A stretch of DNA of 64,000 nt. Origin: Sulfurivirga caldicuralii (lineage in GTDB: Bacteria > Pseudomonadota > Gammaproteobacteria > Thiomicrospirales > Thiomicrospiraceae). The stretch is taken from assembly GCF_900141795.1 (NCBI RefSeq), contig NZ_FSRE01000001.1, forward strand, positions 62,001 to 126,000, read 5' to 3'. Of the stretch, positions 45,319 through 55,327 are shown piece after piece (position 1 is the first letter of the stretch; every line of letters begins with the position of its first letter). The notes beneath the pieces are model-generated. The model worked only from the letters and a program-made list of their open reading frames with translations. It was not told the origin of the DNA and did not search any database. Made by a program: the position numbers and the translations under genes.

Positions 45319-46302
45319 ATGCTTTGTAAAGACGCGAAAGGATGCTGTGTGCTGGCGCTTGGCGCCGTTATGGTCAGCGCGCTGGTGGTGGATCTGAGCG
45401 TGGGGCCCCTGTCCTGGTCCCGCCTGTGGCATGGGCTGTGGCAGGGGGACCCACTCGCTTGGCAAGTTGTAGGAACACTGCGCTTGCCGCGGGTGCTGCT
45501 CGCTGCCGGTGTAGGGGGGCTGCTGGCCTGGGCGGGTGCCGTGATGCAGAGCCTGTTCCGCAACCCGCTGGCCGATCCGGGGCTGATTGGCGTCTCCGCC
45601 AGTGCCGGGCTGGGTGCGGTATTGCTCATCGCCCTGACGGCGGCCAGCGTGTCCATGCAGATGTTGGCGGCCTTCGTCATGGCCGGTGGTGTGCTCTGGG
45701 GCCTGTATCGTCTCGGCACGCGCCACGGCGTCACCGATCTGGCGTGGCTGCTGCTGGCCGGCATCGCCATCAATGCCATGGCATCGTCAGGTATTGGATT
45801 GAGTCTTTATCTGTCCAGCGATGAGGCCTTGCGACGGGTGACGTGGTGGCTGCTGGGCAGCTTTTCTGCTGCCAGCTGGCTGATGGTGGGGCTGGTTTTT
45901 ACAGGGCTTTTCGTCTGTGTGGCGGCAACGCCGTGGCTGACACGAGCACTGGACGCCTGGTGGCTGGGCGAGTCGAGCGCGTGGCAGGTGGGTGTGGCGG
46001 TGCAGCGAATCAAGCTGCTGTCGCTTGCGCTGGTGGCGCTGGCTGCGGCGCTGGCGGTCGCCACCAGCGGCATGATTGGCTTTGTGGGGCTGGTGGGGCC
46101 GCACGTGGCGCGCCTGCTGCTGGGGCCAGGGCACCGCTGGCTGCTGCCGGGCGCTGTTCTGGCCGGCATGAGCCTCACGTTACTGGCCGACGCGGCGGCG
46201 CACGCGCTGCTGGCGCCGGGCGAGCTACCGGTCGGGTTGATGTTATCCGCGCTGGGCGGTCCTTTTTTCTTTGCCCTGCTAATGAGGTTGCGCCGTGTTT
46301 GA
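45319..46302 (+). CDS. FecCD-family ABC permease (heme or cobalamin importer)
   Basis: 327 residues, about ten membrane helices, FecCD/BtuC family: GTLRLPRVLLAAGVGGLLAWAGAVMQSLFRNPLADPGLIGVSAS and the ATPase-contact SGMIGFVGLVGPHVARLLLGPGHRWLLP. It forms an importer with the next ATPase. The start is uncertain: ATG 45319 has no ribosome site, whereas GTG 45349 has GAAAGGA 6 bases upstream and still keeps the first helix. No substrate-binding protein is adjacent. Confidence 0.88.
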   Translation: MLCKDAKGCCVLALGAVMVSALVVDLSVGPLSWSRLWHGLWQGDPLAWQVVGTLRLPRVLLAAGVGGLLAWAGAVMQSLFRNPLADPGLIGVSASAGLGAVLLIALTAASVSMQMLAAFVMAGGVLWGLYRLGTRHGVTDLAWLLLAGIAINAMASSGIGLSLYLSSDEALRRVTWWLLGSFSAASWLMVGLVFTGLFVCVAATPWLTRALDAWWLGESSAWQVGVAVQRIKLLSLALVALAAALAVATSGMIGFVGLVGPHVARLLLGPGHRWLLPGAVLAGMSLTLLADAAAHALLAPGELPVGLMLSALGGPFFFALLMRLRRV

Positions 46303-47056
46303 AGTGCGCGAGGTTGTCTGGCCGCGGCGGCTTGGCCATGCCGATTTTTGCCTGCGCCCTGGTGAGTTGATGGCACTGGTCGGCCCCAACGGGGCGGGCA
46401 AGAGCTCCCTGCTTGCGCTAATGAGTGGCCAGTATGAGGCCGGTTCCGGGGAAATCCGCTTGAATGGGCAGCCCTTGAATCGCCTTGAACCTGTGGCGCA
46501 GGCGCAGCAGCGGGCGTGGTTGCCGCAGCGGGTGACGGTGCCTGTCTCCATGCCGGCGGCCATACTGCTAACGCTCGGCCTGCCCTGGCAACCGGCCGGT
46601 GCCGTGGTGGAAGAGGTGGTGGCATTGCTGGAGCTGGAGCCCCTGCTGCAGCGGGATGTGCTGACGCTCTCCGGCGGTGAGCAGCAGCGCTGCCAGCTGG
46701 CGCGGGTGATGATTCAGGTGGCCAGCAGTCCATTCCAGGGGCCGCGCTTTTTATTGCTGGATGAAAGTCTGCAGGCGCTGGACATTCGCCATCAGATGCG
46801 CGCCCTGCAGGGGCTGAGGCGGTGGTGTCGTGCCGGTTGGCTAGGCGTGCTGTGGGTGTCCCACGATCTGGGACTCGCATACGAGGCGGCGGATCGTTGG
46901 CTGCTGCTGCAGCAGGGACGGCAGCAGGGCGTGGCGCCGCCTGCGACGCTGGCACAGGCGATTGATTTGAGTGAGGTATTCGGCTGGCCGTTGCAACAGG
47001 CTGAATGTGGCGGGCGGCAACGGCTCTGGCCGCAATGGGAGACGAGGCATGATTGA
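46295..47056 (+). CDS. HmuV-like ABC transporter ATPase
   Basis: 253 residues. Walker A GPNGAGKSSLL, signature LSGGEQQRCQLARVM, Walker B FLLLDESLQALDI (with Ser after DE, where Pro is usual) and H-loop VSHDLGLAYEA. The insert ASSPFQGPRFLLLDE resembles HmuV heme importers more than BtuD. Starts at GTG overlapping the permease by 8 bases. Confidence 0.87.
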   Translation: MFEVREVVWPRRLGHADFCLRPGELMALVGPNGAGKSSLLALMSGQYEAGSGEIRLNGQPLNRLEPVAQAQQRAWLPQRVTVPVSMPAAILLTLGLPWQPAGAVVEEVVALLELEPLLQRDVLTLSGGEQQRCQLARVMIQVASSPFQGPRFLLLDESLQALDIRHQMRALQGLRRWCRAGWLGVLWVSHDLGLAYEAADRWLLLQQGRQQGVAPPATLAQAIDLSEVFGWPLQQAECGGRQRLWPQWETRHD

Positions 47057-47522
47057 GATAGAAATTCCGGGCACTGGGGCATTAACCATCGAGCATGTAT
47101 TGTGCGATTACAACGGCACCTTGGCCGTCAATGGCGACTTGATCGAGGATATTGCGCTGCGTCTGCAGACGCTTGCGGCGCAGGTGGCCGTGCACGTGGT
47201 TACGGCCGACACCTATGGCAGTGTGGAAAGGGCGCTGGCTGGTCTGCCCGTGCAGGTGCATGTGTTGCCGTCAGACCATCCGCAGGACCGTGGCAAGCTG
47301 GATCTGCTGCATGAACTGAATCCGTTGCATACGGCAGCGCTGGGAAACGGGCGTAACGACCGCCTGATGCTGCGGGCTGCGGTGCTGGGTATTGGGGTGA
47401 TCGATGCGGAGGGGGCCTGCTTTGAAACCCTGGAAGCAGCAGACATGGTGGTACGCAGTGCGAGCGAAGCGCTGGATCTGCTGATCCACCCGAAACGGCT
47501 GGTAGCGGGGTTGCGGATTTAG
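47049..47522 (+). CDS. Small HAD-superfamily hydrolase-like protein
   Basis: 157 residues with HAD motif I CDYNGTLAVNGDL, motif II HVVTADT and motif III/IV ALGNGRNDRLML, in the style of soluble P-type-ATPase-like phosphatases. The second Asp of motif I is Asn (DYN), which may reduce phosphatase activity. It overlaps the ATPase gene by 8 bases. Its link to the importer is unclear. Confidence 0.8.
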   Translation: MIEIEIPGTGALTIEHVLCDYNGTLAVNGDLIEDIALRLQTLAAQVAVHVVTADTYGSVERALAGLPVQVHVLPSDHPQDRGKLDLLHELNPLHTAALGNGRNDRLMLRAAVLGIGVIDAEGACFETLEAADMVVRSASEALDLLIHPKRLVAGLRI

Positions 47523-47529
47523 GTTGAAA

Positions 47530-47614
<85 letters not shown>

Positions 47615-47622
47615 GGGCAGAC

Positions 47623-47649
47623 AAAAAAGCCGGTTGTGAAAACCGGCTT
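47623..47649 (-). terminator. Terminator-like hairpin between the two tRNA genes
   Basis: On the minus strand, AAGCCGGTT / AACCGGCTT stem followed by TTTTTT. It lies downstream of tRNA-Phe and 9 bases upstream of tRNA-Leu. Confidence 0.65.
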
Positions 47650-47656
47650 CTAAAGA

Positions 47657-47732
47657 TGGTGGCCAGGGGCAGAATCGAACTGCCGACACAGGGATTTTCA
47701 ATCCCTTGCTCTACCAACTGAGCTACCTGGCC
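47657..47732 (-). tRNA. tRNA-Phe (GAA)
   Basis: 76 nt including encoded CCA, minus strand. D-loop GCTCAGTTGGTAGAGC, anticodon loop TTGAAAA (anticodon GAA), T-arm GTTCGATTC. Confidence 0.96.
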
Positions 47733-47782
47733 GAAAAGATTGGCGCATTTTAGCCAACGCCCTGGGGGCTGTCAACGCCTTT

Positions 47783-48445
<663 letters not shown>

Positions 48446-48481
48446 TTAGCTGATAACTGGCCTATTTTATCAGCTGCGTGA

Positions 48482-48946
48482 TCAGCTGCCTTCCTCGTTC
48501 ACCGGTTCGGTGTCATCATCGGGGTGTTCGGGCGTGGCGCGGCCGTTTGCTGCAGGCGGGGTGAGGGTCTGCAGCAGGGTTTCCAGCTGGCGCATCAGTT
48601 CGGGCTGCTCGGGCAGGTCCGGATGCTGCTGATACCAGCCGTACAGGGCGCGCACCGCCTGCTGGGCCAGTTGGTGAGCACCTTCAGCGTCGATTAGGTA
48701 GTGCACGCCATCCATGAACTGGCTGATGCACGGGCAGTCGGGTGCTTCCCAGGGGGGCAGGAGGGGGGCGTGTTCACACAGGGCAAAGAGGTGGTCCTTC
48801 TGCAGCGTCAGTCCATCGACCCACTGGGTCAGTGCGGCACTGGCGGCCGGGTTGTGATGAGCCTCAAGGGTATGGGCGGTATCGCGCATCATCGCGAGCA
48901 GGTTGCTGAGCAGCAGACGGGCCTGGGCACAGGTGGCATCACTCAT
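48482..48946 (-). CDS. Unknown protein after korB
   Basis: 154 residues from ATG 48946, which overlaps the korB stop (ATGA). Acidic and Leu/Gln-rich, largely helical, with Cys residues in EAPDCPCISQFMDGVHYLID that could be a metal or redox pair. It has no signal peptide. It is likely translationally coupled with korB, but no function can be named. Confidence 0.72.
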   Translation of the reverse strand: MSDATCAQARLLLSNLLAMMRDTAHTLEAHHNPAASAALTQWVDGLTLQKDHLFALCEHAPLLPPWEAPDCPCISQFMDGVHYLIDAEGAHQLAQQAVRALYGWYQQHPDLPEQPELMRQLETLLQTLTPPAANGRATPEHPDDDTEPVNEEGS

Positions 48947-49755
48947 GGCTGAAAGTCCTCCTCGAGCTGTTGCAGCGGCACAGGCTCTGCAGTGTCGGGC
49001 GTCCACACCGGCAGGTCGGCCTGATAGTAAATGCCAGTGGTGAGGTGGTGATGATTGAGCAGATTGTGCATGGCGGTGCACAGGTCATCGGTCGGGGGTG
49101 CATCCAGCGGCTCGGCTTCGTGGCGCCAGTTGAGCTCCTCGGGTCGAAAGGTGACGCATGGGCTGAGCACTTCGATGAAGCTGAAGCCGCGGTGCTGGAT
49201 GCCGGCGGTGATCAGTTTGCTCAGCTCGGCTGGATTGCCGGCAAAGCCTCGCGCTACGAAGCTGGCGCCGGCGGACAGTGCCATTGCCGCGGGCTTGAAG
49301 GGGCGAAGATGGGTGCCCTGTGGCGCCAGCTTGCTTTTCCAGTCGGGCTCGGTGGTGGGCGACGGTTGCCCCTTGGTCATGCCATAGACGGCGTTGTCCA
49401 TCACGATCAGCGTCATGTCCAGATTGCGGCGGCAGGCGTGCAGAAAGTGATTGCCGCCGATGGCGTAGGCATCACCGTCGCCGGACACCACGATGACGTT
49501 CAGTTCCGGATGGGCCAGTTTGGCGCCCGTGGCCAGCGGCAGGGCGCGCCCGTGCAGACCGTGAAACCCATAGGTGTCCACATAGGCGGGCAGGCGCGAG
49601 GAGCAGCCGATGCCCGAAAAGATAGCGGTGCTGTTCTTATCCAGCTCGAGCCATGCCAGGGACTGCGTCAGCGCACGCAGCACCATGAAGTGCCCGCAGC
49701 CGGGGCACCATACCGGGTGAATGTCGGACTTGTAGTCGTTGGCGAAAGCGGTCAT
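48943..49755 (-). CDS. korB: 2-oxoacid:ferredoxin oxidoreductase beta subunit (KorB-like)
   Basis: 270 residues; carries thiamine diphosphate and one 4Fe-4S cluster. Cys ligands in WCPGCGHF and GIGCSSRLP, TPP-binding VVSGDGDAYAIGGNHF and VMDNAVYGMTKGQ, and SPCVTF near the C-terminus. Together with korA it interconverts a 2-oxoacid and acyl-CoA with ferredoxin. The sequence fits 2-oxoglutarate enzymes but does not prove the substrate. Confidence 0.9.
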   Translation of the reverse strand: MTAFANDYKSDIHPVWCPGCGHFMVLRALTQSLAWLELDKNSTAIFSGIGCSSRLPAYVDTYGFHGLHGRALPLATGAKLAHPELNVIVVSGDGDAYAIGGNHFLHACRRNLDMTLIVMDNAVYGMTKGQPSPTTEPDWKSKLAPQGTHLRPFKPAAMALSAGASFVARGFAGNPAELSKLITAGIQHRGFSFIEVLSPCVTFRPEELNWRHEAEPLDAPPTDDLCTAMHNLLNHHHLTTGIYYQADLPVWTPDTAEPVPLQQLEEDFQP

Positions 49756-51437
49756 GGTGTCTCCTCCAGCGCGGCAAGCACCTCGCCGGCTTGGATGGGC
49801 AGCGGGCCGGGTTGTGCGAAGCTATGCAGCGGCGTATTCAGGTGCCCGCGCAGATAGTGATACAGCTGGGCGCTGTGGTTGTTTTCCAGCACCCACACCT
49901 GTCTGGCCTGCGCCAGTCGGGCATCGATTTGTTCAGCGGGCAGGGGCATCAGCAGGCGGGGGCCCAGCACCGCGGTGGGATGTCCCGCTGTGGTGCGCTC
50001 ATCGGCGACGGCCACGGCGGTAGGCCACAGGCTGCCGATGGCGATCAGCACGGTGTCGGGGTCTTCGGGGCCTTCCCACGCCAGCGCCCGCGCGCCATAG
50101 TCAAATGTTTCCAGCTTGCGCTGACGCTTCTCCAGCTGGGCACGGTGGTCGGTCGCAAAGCTGGAGGGCACGCCGCACTCGGTATGTTCCAATCCGTCGG
50201 CCACGTAGCGGGCATCGTCCAGTGCGGGCAGCGGCATGGGCGAGACGCCGCTTTCCGTGGGCGCATAGCGGCAGGCCTTGCCGGCCGGGCGCAGGCGTTC
50301 AGCCTGCAGGCCGAGGTCGGGAACCGGCTCCACGATGGCGCTGGCCTGCGCCAGTGCCTGTTCCGATGCCACCATGGCCACGGTCTGCAGCCGGTCGGCC
50401 AGATAGGCCGCCCACTGGGCGGTGGGGGCAAGGTCGCTGAAGCCCAGTGGTGCGACCACGATATGCGGGCTGTCGCCGTGTGGGGCGAACAGCAGGGTCT
50501 CCAGATCCGACTGTTCCGACTTGGTAGGGATACCGGTGGAGGGGCCGCCGCGATTGACATTGATCAGTGTCACCGGCGTTTCGCTGGCGATGGCCAGTCC
50601 GATGCCTTCGGTCATGAGCGCCAGCCCGGGGCCGGAGGTGGCAGTGGCGGCCGGCGTGCCGGTAAAGCTGGCGCCGATGGCCATGTTGATGGCGGCAAGT
50701 TCGTCTTCCGCCTGAATGAGCACGCCGCTCTGTGTGGGCAGCCGGGGCGCGAGCCACTCCAGCAGATCGGTGGCCGGGGTAATGGGATAGGCGCTTACGA
50801 AGCGAACACCGCCGCGCAGCAGGCCCAGTCCGGTGAGCGGGTTGCCCGCCGCTACCCAACGGGGTGTAGTTTGTCTGTGCCAGTTGCGCAGGGGTGCTGA
50901 CGGGGTTTCGATGAGGGCATGGCCGGCGGCCACCTGCTGCTGGCCAGCTTCGACCACGGCGTCCCCCTTGCGGCTCAGCAGCTTGTGCACCGCGTCCTGA
51001 ACGGCATCCAGCGGCAGACCCAGTTCGGCGGCCAGTGCACCGGTGGCGACCATATTGATGCGCCCCTTGTCAAAGGTGCGGGCGGTGTCGTTGAGCGGCA
51101 GGGCACGCAGGCTGCATCTCTGCAGCAGCTCGGGCGGGTGGGCGTGGCTGTCGTGCCACACCACGGCGTTGTCGTGGAGTGGGACTTCGTCGGCAAAACG
51201 TTCGAAGCCCTTCCAGTCCAGCCCCAGCAGCAGATCAAAACGGTCCAGCACCCGCTCGATGGGTGCATCGCTCAGGTAGAGCATGACCGAGGACTCGCCG
51301 CCGCGAATCTGCGGGCCGAAGGACTTGAGCATCCAGCCGTAGTAGCCGGCGCGGGCAGCGGCATTGAGCAGGAGGGTGCCTGCGGTGACCACGCCTGCGC
51401 CGCCAGAGCCGGTAATGGCAAGGGCATAGGTGTTCAC
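49752..51437 (-). CDS. korA: 2-oxoacid:ferredoxin oxidoreductase alpha subunit (KorA-like)
   Basis: 561 residues with the gamma-like domain fused at the N-terminus (GSGGAGVVTAGTLLLNAAAR, FGPQIRGGESSVML) and the alpha domain following (YPITPATDLLEWL, IQAEDELAAINMAIGAS, ATATSGPGLALMTEGIGLA, NRGGPSTGIPTKSEQSDL). The fused gamma-alpha form with a separate beta subunit is the KorAB layout. It overlaps korB (ATGA) and the kinase gene upstream (GTGA). Confidence 0.92.
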   Translation of the reverse strand: MNTYALAITGSGGAGVVTAGTLLLNAAARAGYYGWMLKSFGPQIRGGESSVMLYLSDAPIERVLDRFDLLLGLDWKGFERFADEVPLHDNAVVWHDSHAHPPELLQRCSLRALPLNDTARTFDKGRINMVATGALAAELGLPLDAVQDAVHKLLSRKGDAVVEAGQQQVAAGHALIETPSAPLRNWHRQTTPRWVAAGNPLTGLGLLRGGVRFVSAYPITPATDLLEWLAPRLPTQSGVLIQAEDELAAINMAIGASFTGTPAATATSGPGLALMTEGIGLAIASETPVTLINVNRGGPSTGIPTKSEQSDLETLLFAPHGDSPHIVVAPLGFSDLAPTAQWAAYLADRLQTVAMVASEQALAQASAIVEPVPDLGLQAERLRPAGKACRYAPTESGVSPMPLPALDDARYVADGLEHTECGVPSSFATDHRAQLEKRQRKLETFDYGARALAWEGPEDPDTVLIAIGSLWPTAVAVADERTTAGHPTAVLGPRLLMPLPAEQIDARLAQARQVWVLENNHSAQLYHYLRGHLNTPLHSFAQPGPLPIQAGEVLAALEETP

Positions 51438-52315
51438 AGCACTTCCGCGAGCAGGGCGTCGATGGTGCGTTCGGCACTGCGGGCGTATCCGCCACCGAAC
51501 AAATTGAAGTGATTGAGCAGGTGGTAGAGGTTGTAAAGCTCGCGCCGCACGCGATAGCCCTCATCCAGCGGGAAGACTTCGCGGTAGGCGGCGTAGAAAT
51601 CCCTGCCGAAACCACCGAACAGTTCCGTCATGGCGATGTCGGCTTCGTGGTCGCCGTAATAGCTGGCCGGGTCGTAAATGACCGGTTCGCCATCCTCGGT
51701 AAAGGCGCTGTTGCCGCCCCACAGATCACCATGCAGCAGGCTGGGTTTGGGCGTATAGGTGCTGAAAAAAGCGGGCTGGGCCTCGATGAGTTTTTCGCCC
51801 TTTTCAAAAAGTCGGGGACCCCCGCCTGCGGCCTGGGCCAGCTTCAGCTGATGGCGCAGGCGTTTCTCGCCGTAGAAATGCACCCAGTCGGTGTCCCAGC
51901 CATTGGGCTGCAGCGTATGGCCGATGTAGTTGTCCTCGTCCCAGCCGAAGCAGCCGTTATCGCTCAGGTGATGGTGCATGAGAGCCAGTGCGCGGCCGCG
52001 GTCACGTTCGTTGCCCCGGGCGCCCAAGGGGAGATACTCCATGAGCAGAAAGGCCTTGCCGCCCCCTTCTCCAACCGCATAAGGTTTGGGGCAGCGGATG
52101 GTATGGGTGGCGTAAATCACCGCCAGGGCGTGAGCTTCGCTGCGAAACATGGGCAGGCTGGCGGGTCGGTTGGTCTTCAGGAAGTAGTCGCCCTCTTCGC
52201 AGTGCAGTCGCCAGGCTTCGTGGATGTCGCCGCCACCGACCGGGTGGGCAGAAATGAGGGTCAGCGCAGGGCCGCCTGCGGCCTCGATGGCCTGCACAAG
52301 TGCATTCCAGTCCAT
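51434..52315 (-). CDS. Fructosamine/ketosamine-3-kinase family protein
   Basis: 293 residues, YniA/FN3K family with a kinase-like fold: HEAWRLHCEEGDYFLKTN, the Lys/Arg-binding region LLMEYLPLG, the catalytic SLLHGDLWGGNSAF and DPASYYGDHEADIAMTELFGGFG. Acts on glycated amines to reverse early glycation. Repeat copy 5 lies inside the gene and encodes GGGPRLFEK without breaking the frame. ATG 52315 is fixed by family start; ORF upstream is not supported. Confidence 0.9.
   Translation of the reverse strand: MDWNALVQAIEAAGGPALTLISAHPVGGGDIHEAWRLHCEEGDYFLKTNRPASLPMFRSEAHALAVIYATHTIRCPKPYAVGEGGGKAFLLMEYLPLGARGNERDRGRALALMHHHLSDNGCFGWDEDNYIGHTLQPNGWDTDWVHFYGEKRLRHQLKLAQAAGGGPRLFEKGEKLIEAQPAFFSTYTPKPSLLHGDLWGGNSAFTEDGEPVIYDPASYYGDHEADIAMTELFGGFGRDFYAAYREVFPLDEGYRVRRELYNLYHLLNHFNLFGGGYARSAERTIDALLAEVL
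51806..51823 (+). repeat. 18-base repeat, copy 5 (inside the kinase gene)
   Basis: Exact AAAAAGTCGGGGACCCCC on the plus strand, opposite to the gene. Read by the gene it gives GGPRLF, between two helices of the kinase. Confidence 0.85.
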
Positions 52316-52370
52316 GGTTTTCTCCCCGGTTGCCTCTTGGGGATTGTAGCCGCAAATGGCAGGGCTGCGG

Positions 52371-54824
52371 TTACTGGAACAGTTCGTTGATGGTGTGTTC
52401 CATCTCCTGCTGGCTTTTCTCGGGCACTTTCGGTGCAAAGGCTTCGCGGAAGAGTTCCATTTTGGTACCCGCTGTGCCGGGTGGGACGGCCTGGCCGGTT
52501 TTGGGGTCGATGGGCACTTCCACCAGCCCGGTGGGTTTGGGGAACGGCTGCTCGGGCTGGTCTGCTAGCGCCACGCGCATGTAGTCGATCCAGATGGGCA
52601 GGGCGGCGCGGCTGCCGAATTCGCGGCGCCCCAGCGTGGCCGGTTCATCGTAGCCGACCCAGACCGTGGTGGCGACTTTGGGGTTGAAGCCGGAGAACCA
52701 CGCATCCTTCTGGTCGTTGGTGGTGCCGGTCTTGCCGGCGATGTCGCTGCGGTTGAGCACGCGTGCCCGGCGGCCGGTGCCATGGCGGATCACGTCCTGC
52801 ATGATGGTGGTCATGATATAGGCGTTTTGCGGTGAAATGACGCGCGGTGCCGCCAGCGGGTCGTCGGCGAGGCAGGGCGCTTCCGGCGAGCAGGCGGTCC
52901 TGGGCTGGGCTTCATAGTCAGGCTTGCCATTGAAGTTCTGCACCGTTTCAATGAACCACGGATCGATCAGATAGCCGCCGTTGGCAAAGGTGCTGTAGCC
53001 GCGCACTACCTGCCACGGGCTGAACTGAGGCGTACCGAGCGCCAGCGACAGGTCGGCGTGGCGCAGCAGTTCCTCCTTGGGGAAGCCGAAGCGGCTGATA
53101 TAGTCGATGGCGTACCTGATGCCGATATCCTGCAGAATGCGGATCGATACCAGGTTGCGGCTGTGAGTAAGAGCGACGCGCAGGCGTGTCGGGCCGTAAA
53201 AGCGCCCGGAGTCGTTTTCGGGGCGCCATACGTCTTCCAGCGCCTTGTCGTGGAATACCACCGGTGCATCGTTGATGATGGTGGCGGCGGTATAGCCCTT
53301 GTCCAGAGCAGCCGAATACAGGAATGGTTTGATATTGGAACCGATCTGGCGCTTGCCCTGCACCGCGCGGTTGAACTTGCTGGCGAAGTAGTCAAAGCCG
53401 CCTACTAACGCCAGCACACGGCCGTCGTGGGTGTCGATGGATATCAGTGCTCCCTGCACCCTAGGGATCTGCGCCAGCAGCCATTGATCATCCCGTTGCT
53501 CCACGTAGATCAGGTCGCCCACCTTGACCACCTCAAAAGGCGAGGTGGGTGCAGGGCCCTTGTGATTTACATCGATAAACGCAGCGGCCCACTTGAGTGC
53601 CGGATCAAAGGGCAGTTCAATCTCTGTGTCGTCCACCAGACGGGCGCGCGCGATCTTTTTGGTGACCTCGGTAACCACAGCAGGTTTGAGATGGCCGGGT
53701 GCAGGCAAGGCCTCCAGTGCCTTTTGAACGGCTTCATCATCCACCATTTCTGCGGGGGCAAGATGACCGGCCGGGCCGCGATAGCCGTGGCGGCGTTCGT
53801 AGTCGAGCAGGCCGCGGCGCACAGCCTCATTGGCTGCCTGCTGCAGGCGGCTATCCACACTGGTAATAATGGTCAGCCCCATTTCCAACGCTTTTTGGCC
53901 GTAGCGTTCTTCCGCCCAGGCACGCGCCATTTCGGCCACATAGCCGGCTTCCACCTCAATGCGTGCGCCGGAGAGTTTGGCGTGCACCGGCTGTGCCATC
54001 GCCTCGCGCATTTTGGCTTCGCTGATAAAGCCCAGTTCGTGCATGCGTCGCAGCACATAGTCGCGGCGCAGCTTGGCACGCTCCGGATTGGTGATGGGGT
54101 TGTAGGCGGACGGCGCCTTGGGCAGGCCGGCCAGCATGGCGTATTCGTCCAGCGTCAGTTCGTGAATGTCCTTGCCATAATAGGTCTGTGCGGCCGCGGC
54201 CACACCATAACTGCGGTGGCCTAGGAAAATCTTGTTGAGATACAGCGCAAGGATTTCCGGCTTGGAAAGCTGGTGTTCGATCTTCAGAGAGAGCACGATT
54301 TCGTTAAGCTTGCGCAGAAAGGTCTTCTTGCGCGACAGGAAGAAGTTGCGCGCCACCTGCATGGTAATGGTGGAGCCACCCGATTTCTTGTGCCCGGTGG
54401 TGATCAGCTGATAGACGGCACGGGCCAGCCCTTTGGGGTCGATGCCGGGGTGGGAGAAGAAGTTTTCGTCTTCGGCGGCGATGATCGCCTGCGTCATGCG
54501 CTGCGGAATCTGGTCGTAGCTGAGCGGGATACGTTTCTGCGTACCAATCTCACTGATCAGTTTGCCGTCGTGGGTCAGGATGCGCAGCGGGACCTGATAG
54601 CGCACATCCTTGAGTTCCGATGCATCCGGCAGGGTGGGGTAGATGGTGACGGCGTACCAGCCCACCAGCGAGGCTGGAAGGAGAACGAACAGGACGAGCG
54701 CGGTCAGCCACAGCCAGCGCCGTTTCTTGCGCGCAGGCTTTTGGGTCGGTTTTTCAGAGGGGGCTGGTGGCGGTGTTTCGCCGGTGGCGTCGTCCAGCAG
54801 CGGTGATTTGGTCGGTTCGGTCAC
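52371..54824 (-). CDS. mrcA: Penicillin-binding protein 1A
   Basis: Bifunctional peptidoglycan synthase, 817 residues. A cytosolic N-terminus, one membrane helix (about 36-58), the glycosyltransferase domain (AAEDENFFSHPGIDPKGLAR; GGSTITMQVARNFFLSRKK), an OB-like domain, then the transpeptidase domain with SNIKPF (SxxK, about residue 500), SRN in THSRNLVS, and KTGTTND. Length is normal. Upstream of the kinase-kor genes on the same strand. Confidence 0.96.
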   Translation of the reverse strand: MTEPTKSPLLDDATGETPPPAPSEKPTQKPARKKRRWLWLTALVLFVLLPASLVGWYAVTIYPTLPDASELKDVRYQVPLRILTHDGKLISEIGTQKRIPLSYDQIPQRMTQAIIAAEDENFFSHPGIDPKGLARAVYQLITTGHKKSGGSTITMQVARNFFLSRKKTFLRKLNEIVLSLKIEHQLSKPEILALYLNKIFLGHRSYGVAAAAQTYYGKDIHELTLDEYAMLAGLPKAPSAYNPITNPERAKLRRDYVLRRMHELGFISEAKMREAMAQPVHAKLSGARIEVEAGYVAEMARAWAEERYGQKALEMGLTIITSVDSRLQQAANEAVRRGLLDYERRHGYRGPAGHLAPAEMVDDEAVQKALEALPAPGHLKPAVVTEVTKKIARARLVDDTEIELPFDPALKWAAAFIDVNHKGPAPTSPFEVVKVGDLIYVEQRDDQWLLAQIPRVQGALISIDTHDGRVLALVGGFDYFASKFNRAVQGKRQIGSNIKPFLYSAALDKGYTAATIINDAPVVFHDKALEDVWRPENDSGRFYGPTRLRVALTHSRNLVSIRILQDIGIRYAIDYISRFGFPKEELLRHADLSLALGTPQFSPWQVVRGYSTFANGGYLIDPWFIETVQNFNGKPDYEAQPRTACSPEAPCLADDPLAAPRVISPQNAYIMTTIMQDVIRHGTGRRARVLNRSDIAGKTGTTNDQKDAWFSGFNPKVATTVWVGYDEPATLGRREFGSRAALPIWIDYMRVALADQPEQPFPKPTGLVEVPIDPKTGQAVPPGTAGTKMELFREAFAPKVPEKSQQEMEHTINELFQ

Positions 54825-54893
54825 GGGCGCGCCTGCATGCAGAAAAACGGCACGATATTAACGGGTTGGTTGAGGGATGACAAGCCTGCAACG

Positions 54894-54921
54894 AAAAACG
54901 CCCGGCTGAACCGGGCGTTTT
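54894..54921 (-). terminator. Terminator of the small membrane protein gene
   Basis: On the minus strand, AACGCCCGG / CCGGGCGTT stem, TTCAG loop, then TTTTT. Partly bidirectional. Confidence 0.75.
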
Positions 54922-54945
54922 GGAACACGATGATACAAGTCGTGC

Positions 54946-55158
54946 TTAGCTCTTGCTATAGCGCTTGGTCTTGATGTCGGAATACATCAGGAACAGGTTG
55001 CCACCCACGATAATGGCAATGGCAGCGGCTACCGCGATCAGGCTGATGATCACTTCCAGTGACTCCGGCAGGATGTCGAAGTAGACACCCCAGATGATCA
55101 GGTAGGGAATAATAACGGTGATCAAAACGACCAGCAGGAAGTTGATGAGCTCTTTCAT
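54946..55158 (-). CDS. Small two-helix membrane protein, unknown
   Basis: 70 residues, two membrane helices (about 5-25 and 33-60) and a basic end (MYSDIKTKRYSKS). The ATG at 55158 has GGAGAG about 6 bases upstream, and a terminator follows, so it is a single-gene unit. An FNR-like site lies upstream. No family recognised. Confidence 0.72.
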   Translation of the reverse strand: MKELINFLLVVLITVIIPYLIIWGVYFDILPESLEVIISLIAVAAAIAIIVGGNLFLMYSDIKTKRYSKS

Positions 55159-55270
55159 AACGCGCTCTCCAGTTGAGTTGCTCATGGCGCCCGGGGGCGC
55201 TCTATTTGGATTCTTGAGCAAAATGTTAACGATGGCGCGGGCGGTTTGCAAATAAAAACTGCCGCAAAAG

Positions 55271-55284
55271 TTGATACAGGTCAA
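55271..55284 (-). promoter_or_regulatory. FNR-like site upstream of the small membrane protein gene
   Basis: TTGATACAGGTCAA, 9 of 10 matches to the FNR consensus (read either strand). A TAACAT at 55223-55228 on the minus strand would put the site at about -61.5, the same geometry as at ccoN. Confidence 0.35.
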
Positions 55285-55327
55285 TTTATGGCACGTTTGC
55301 AAAGCCGCTGAACGGTCGCGACAGTGA

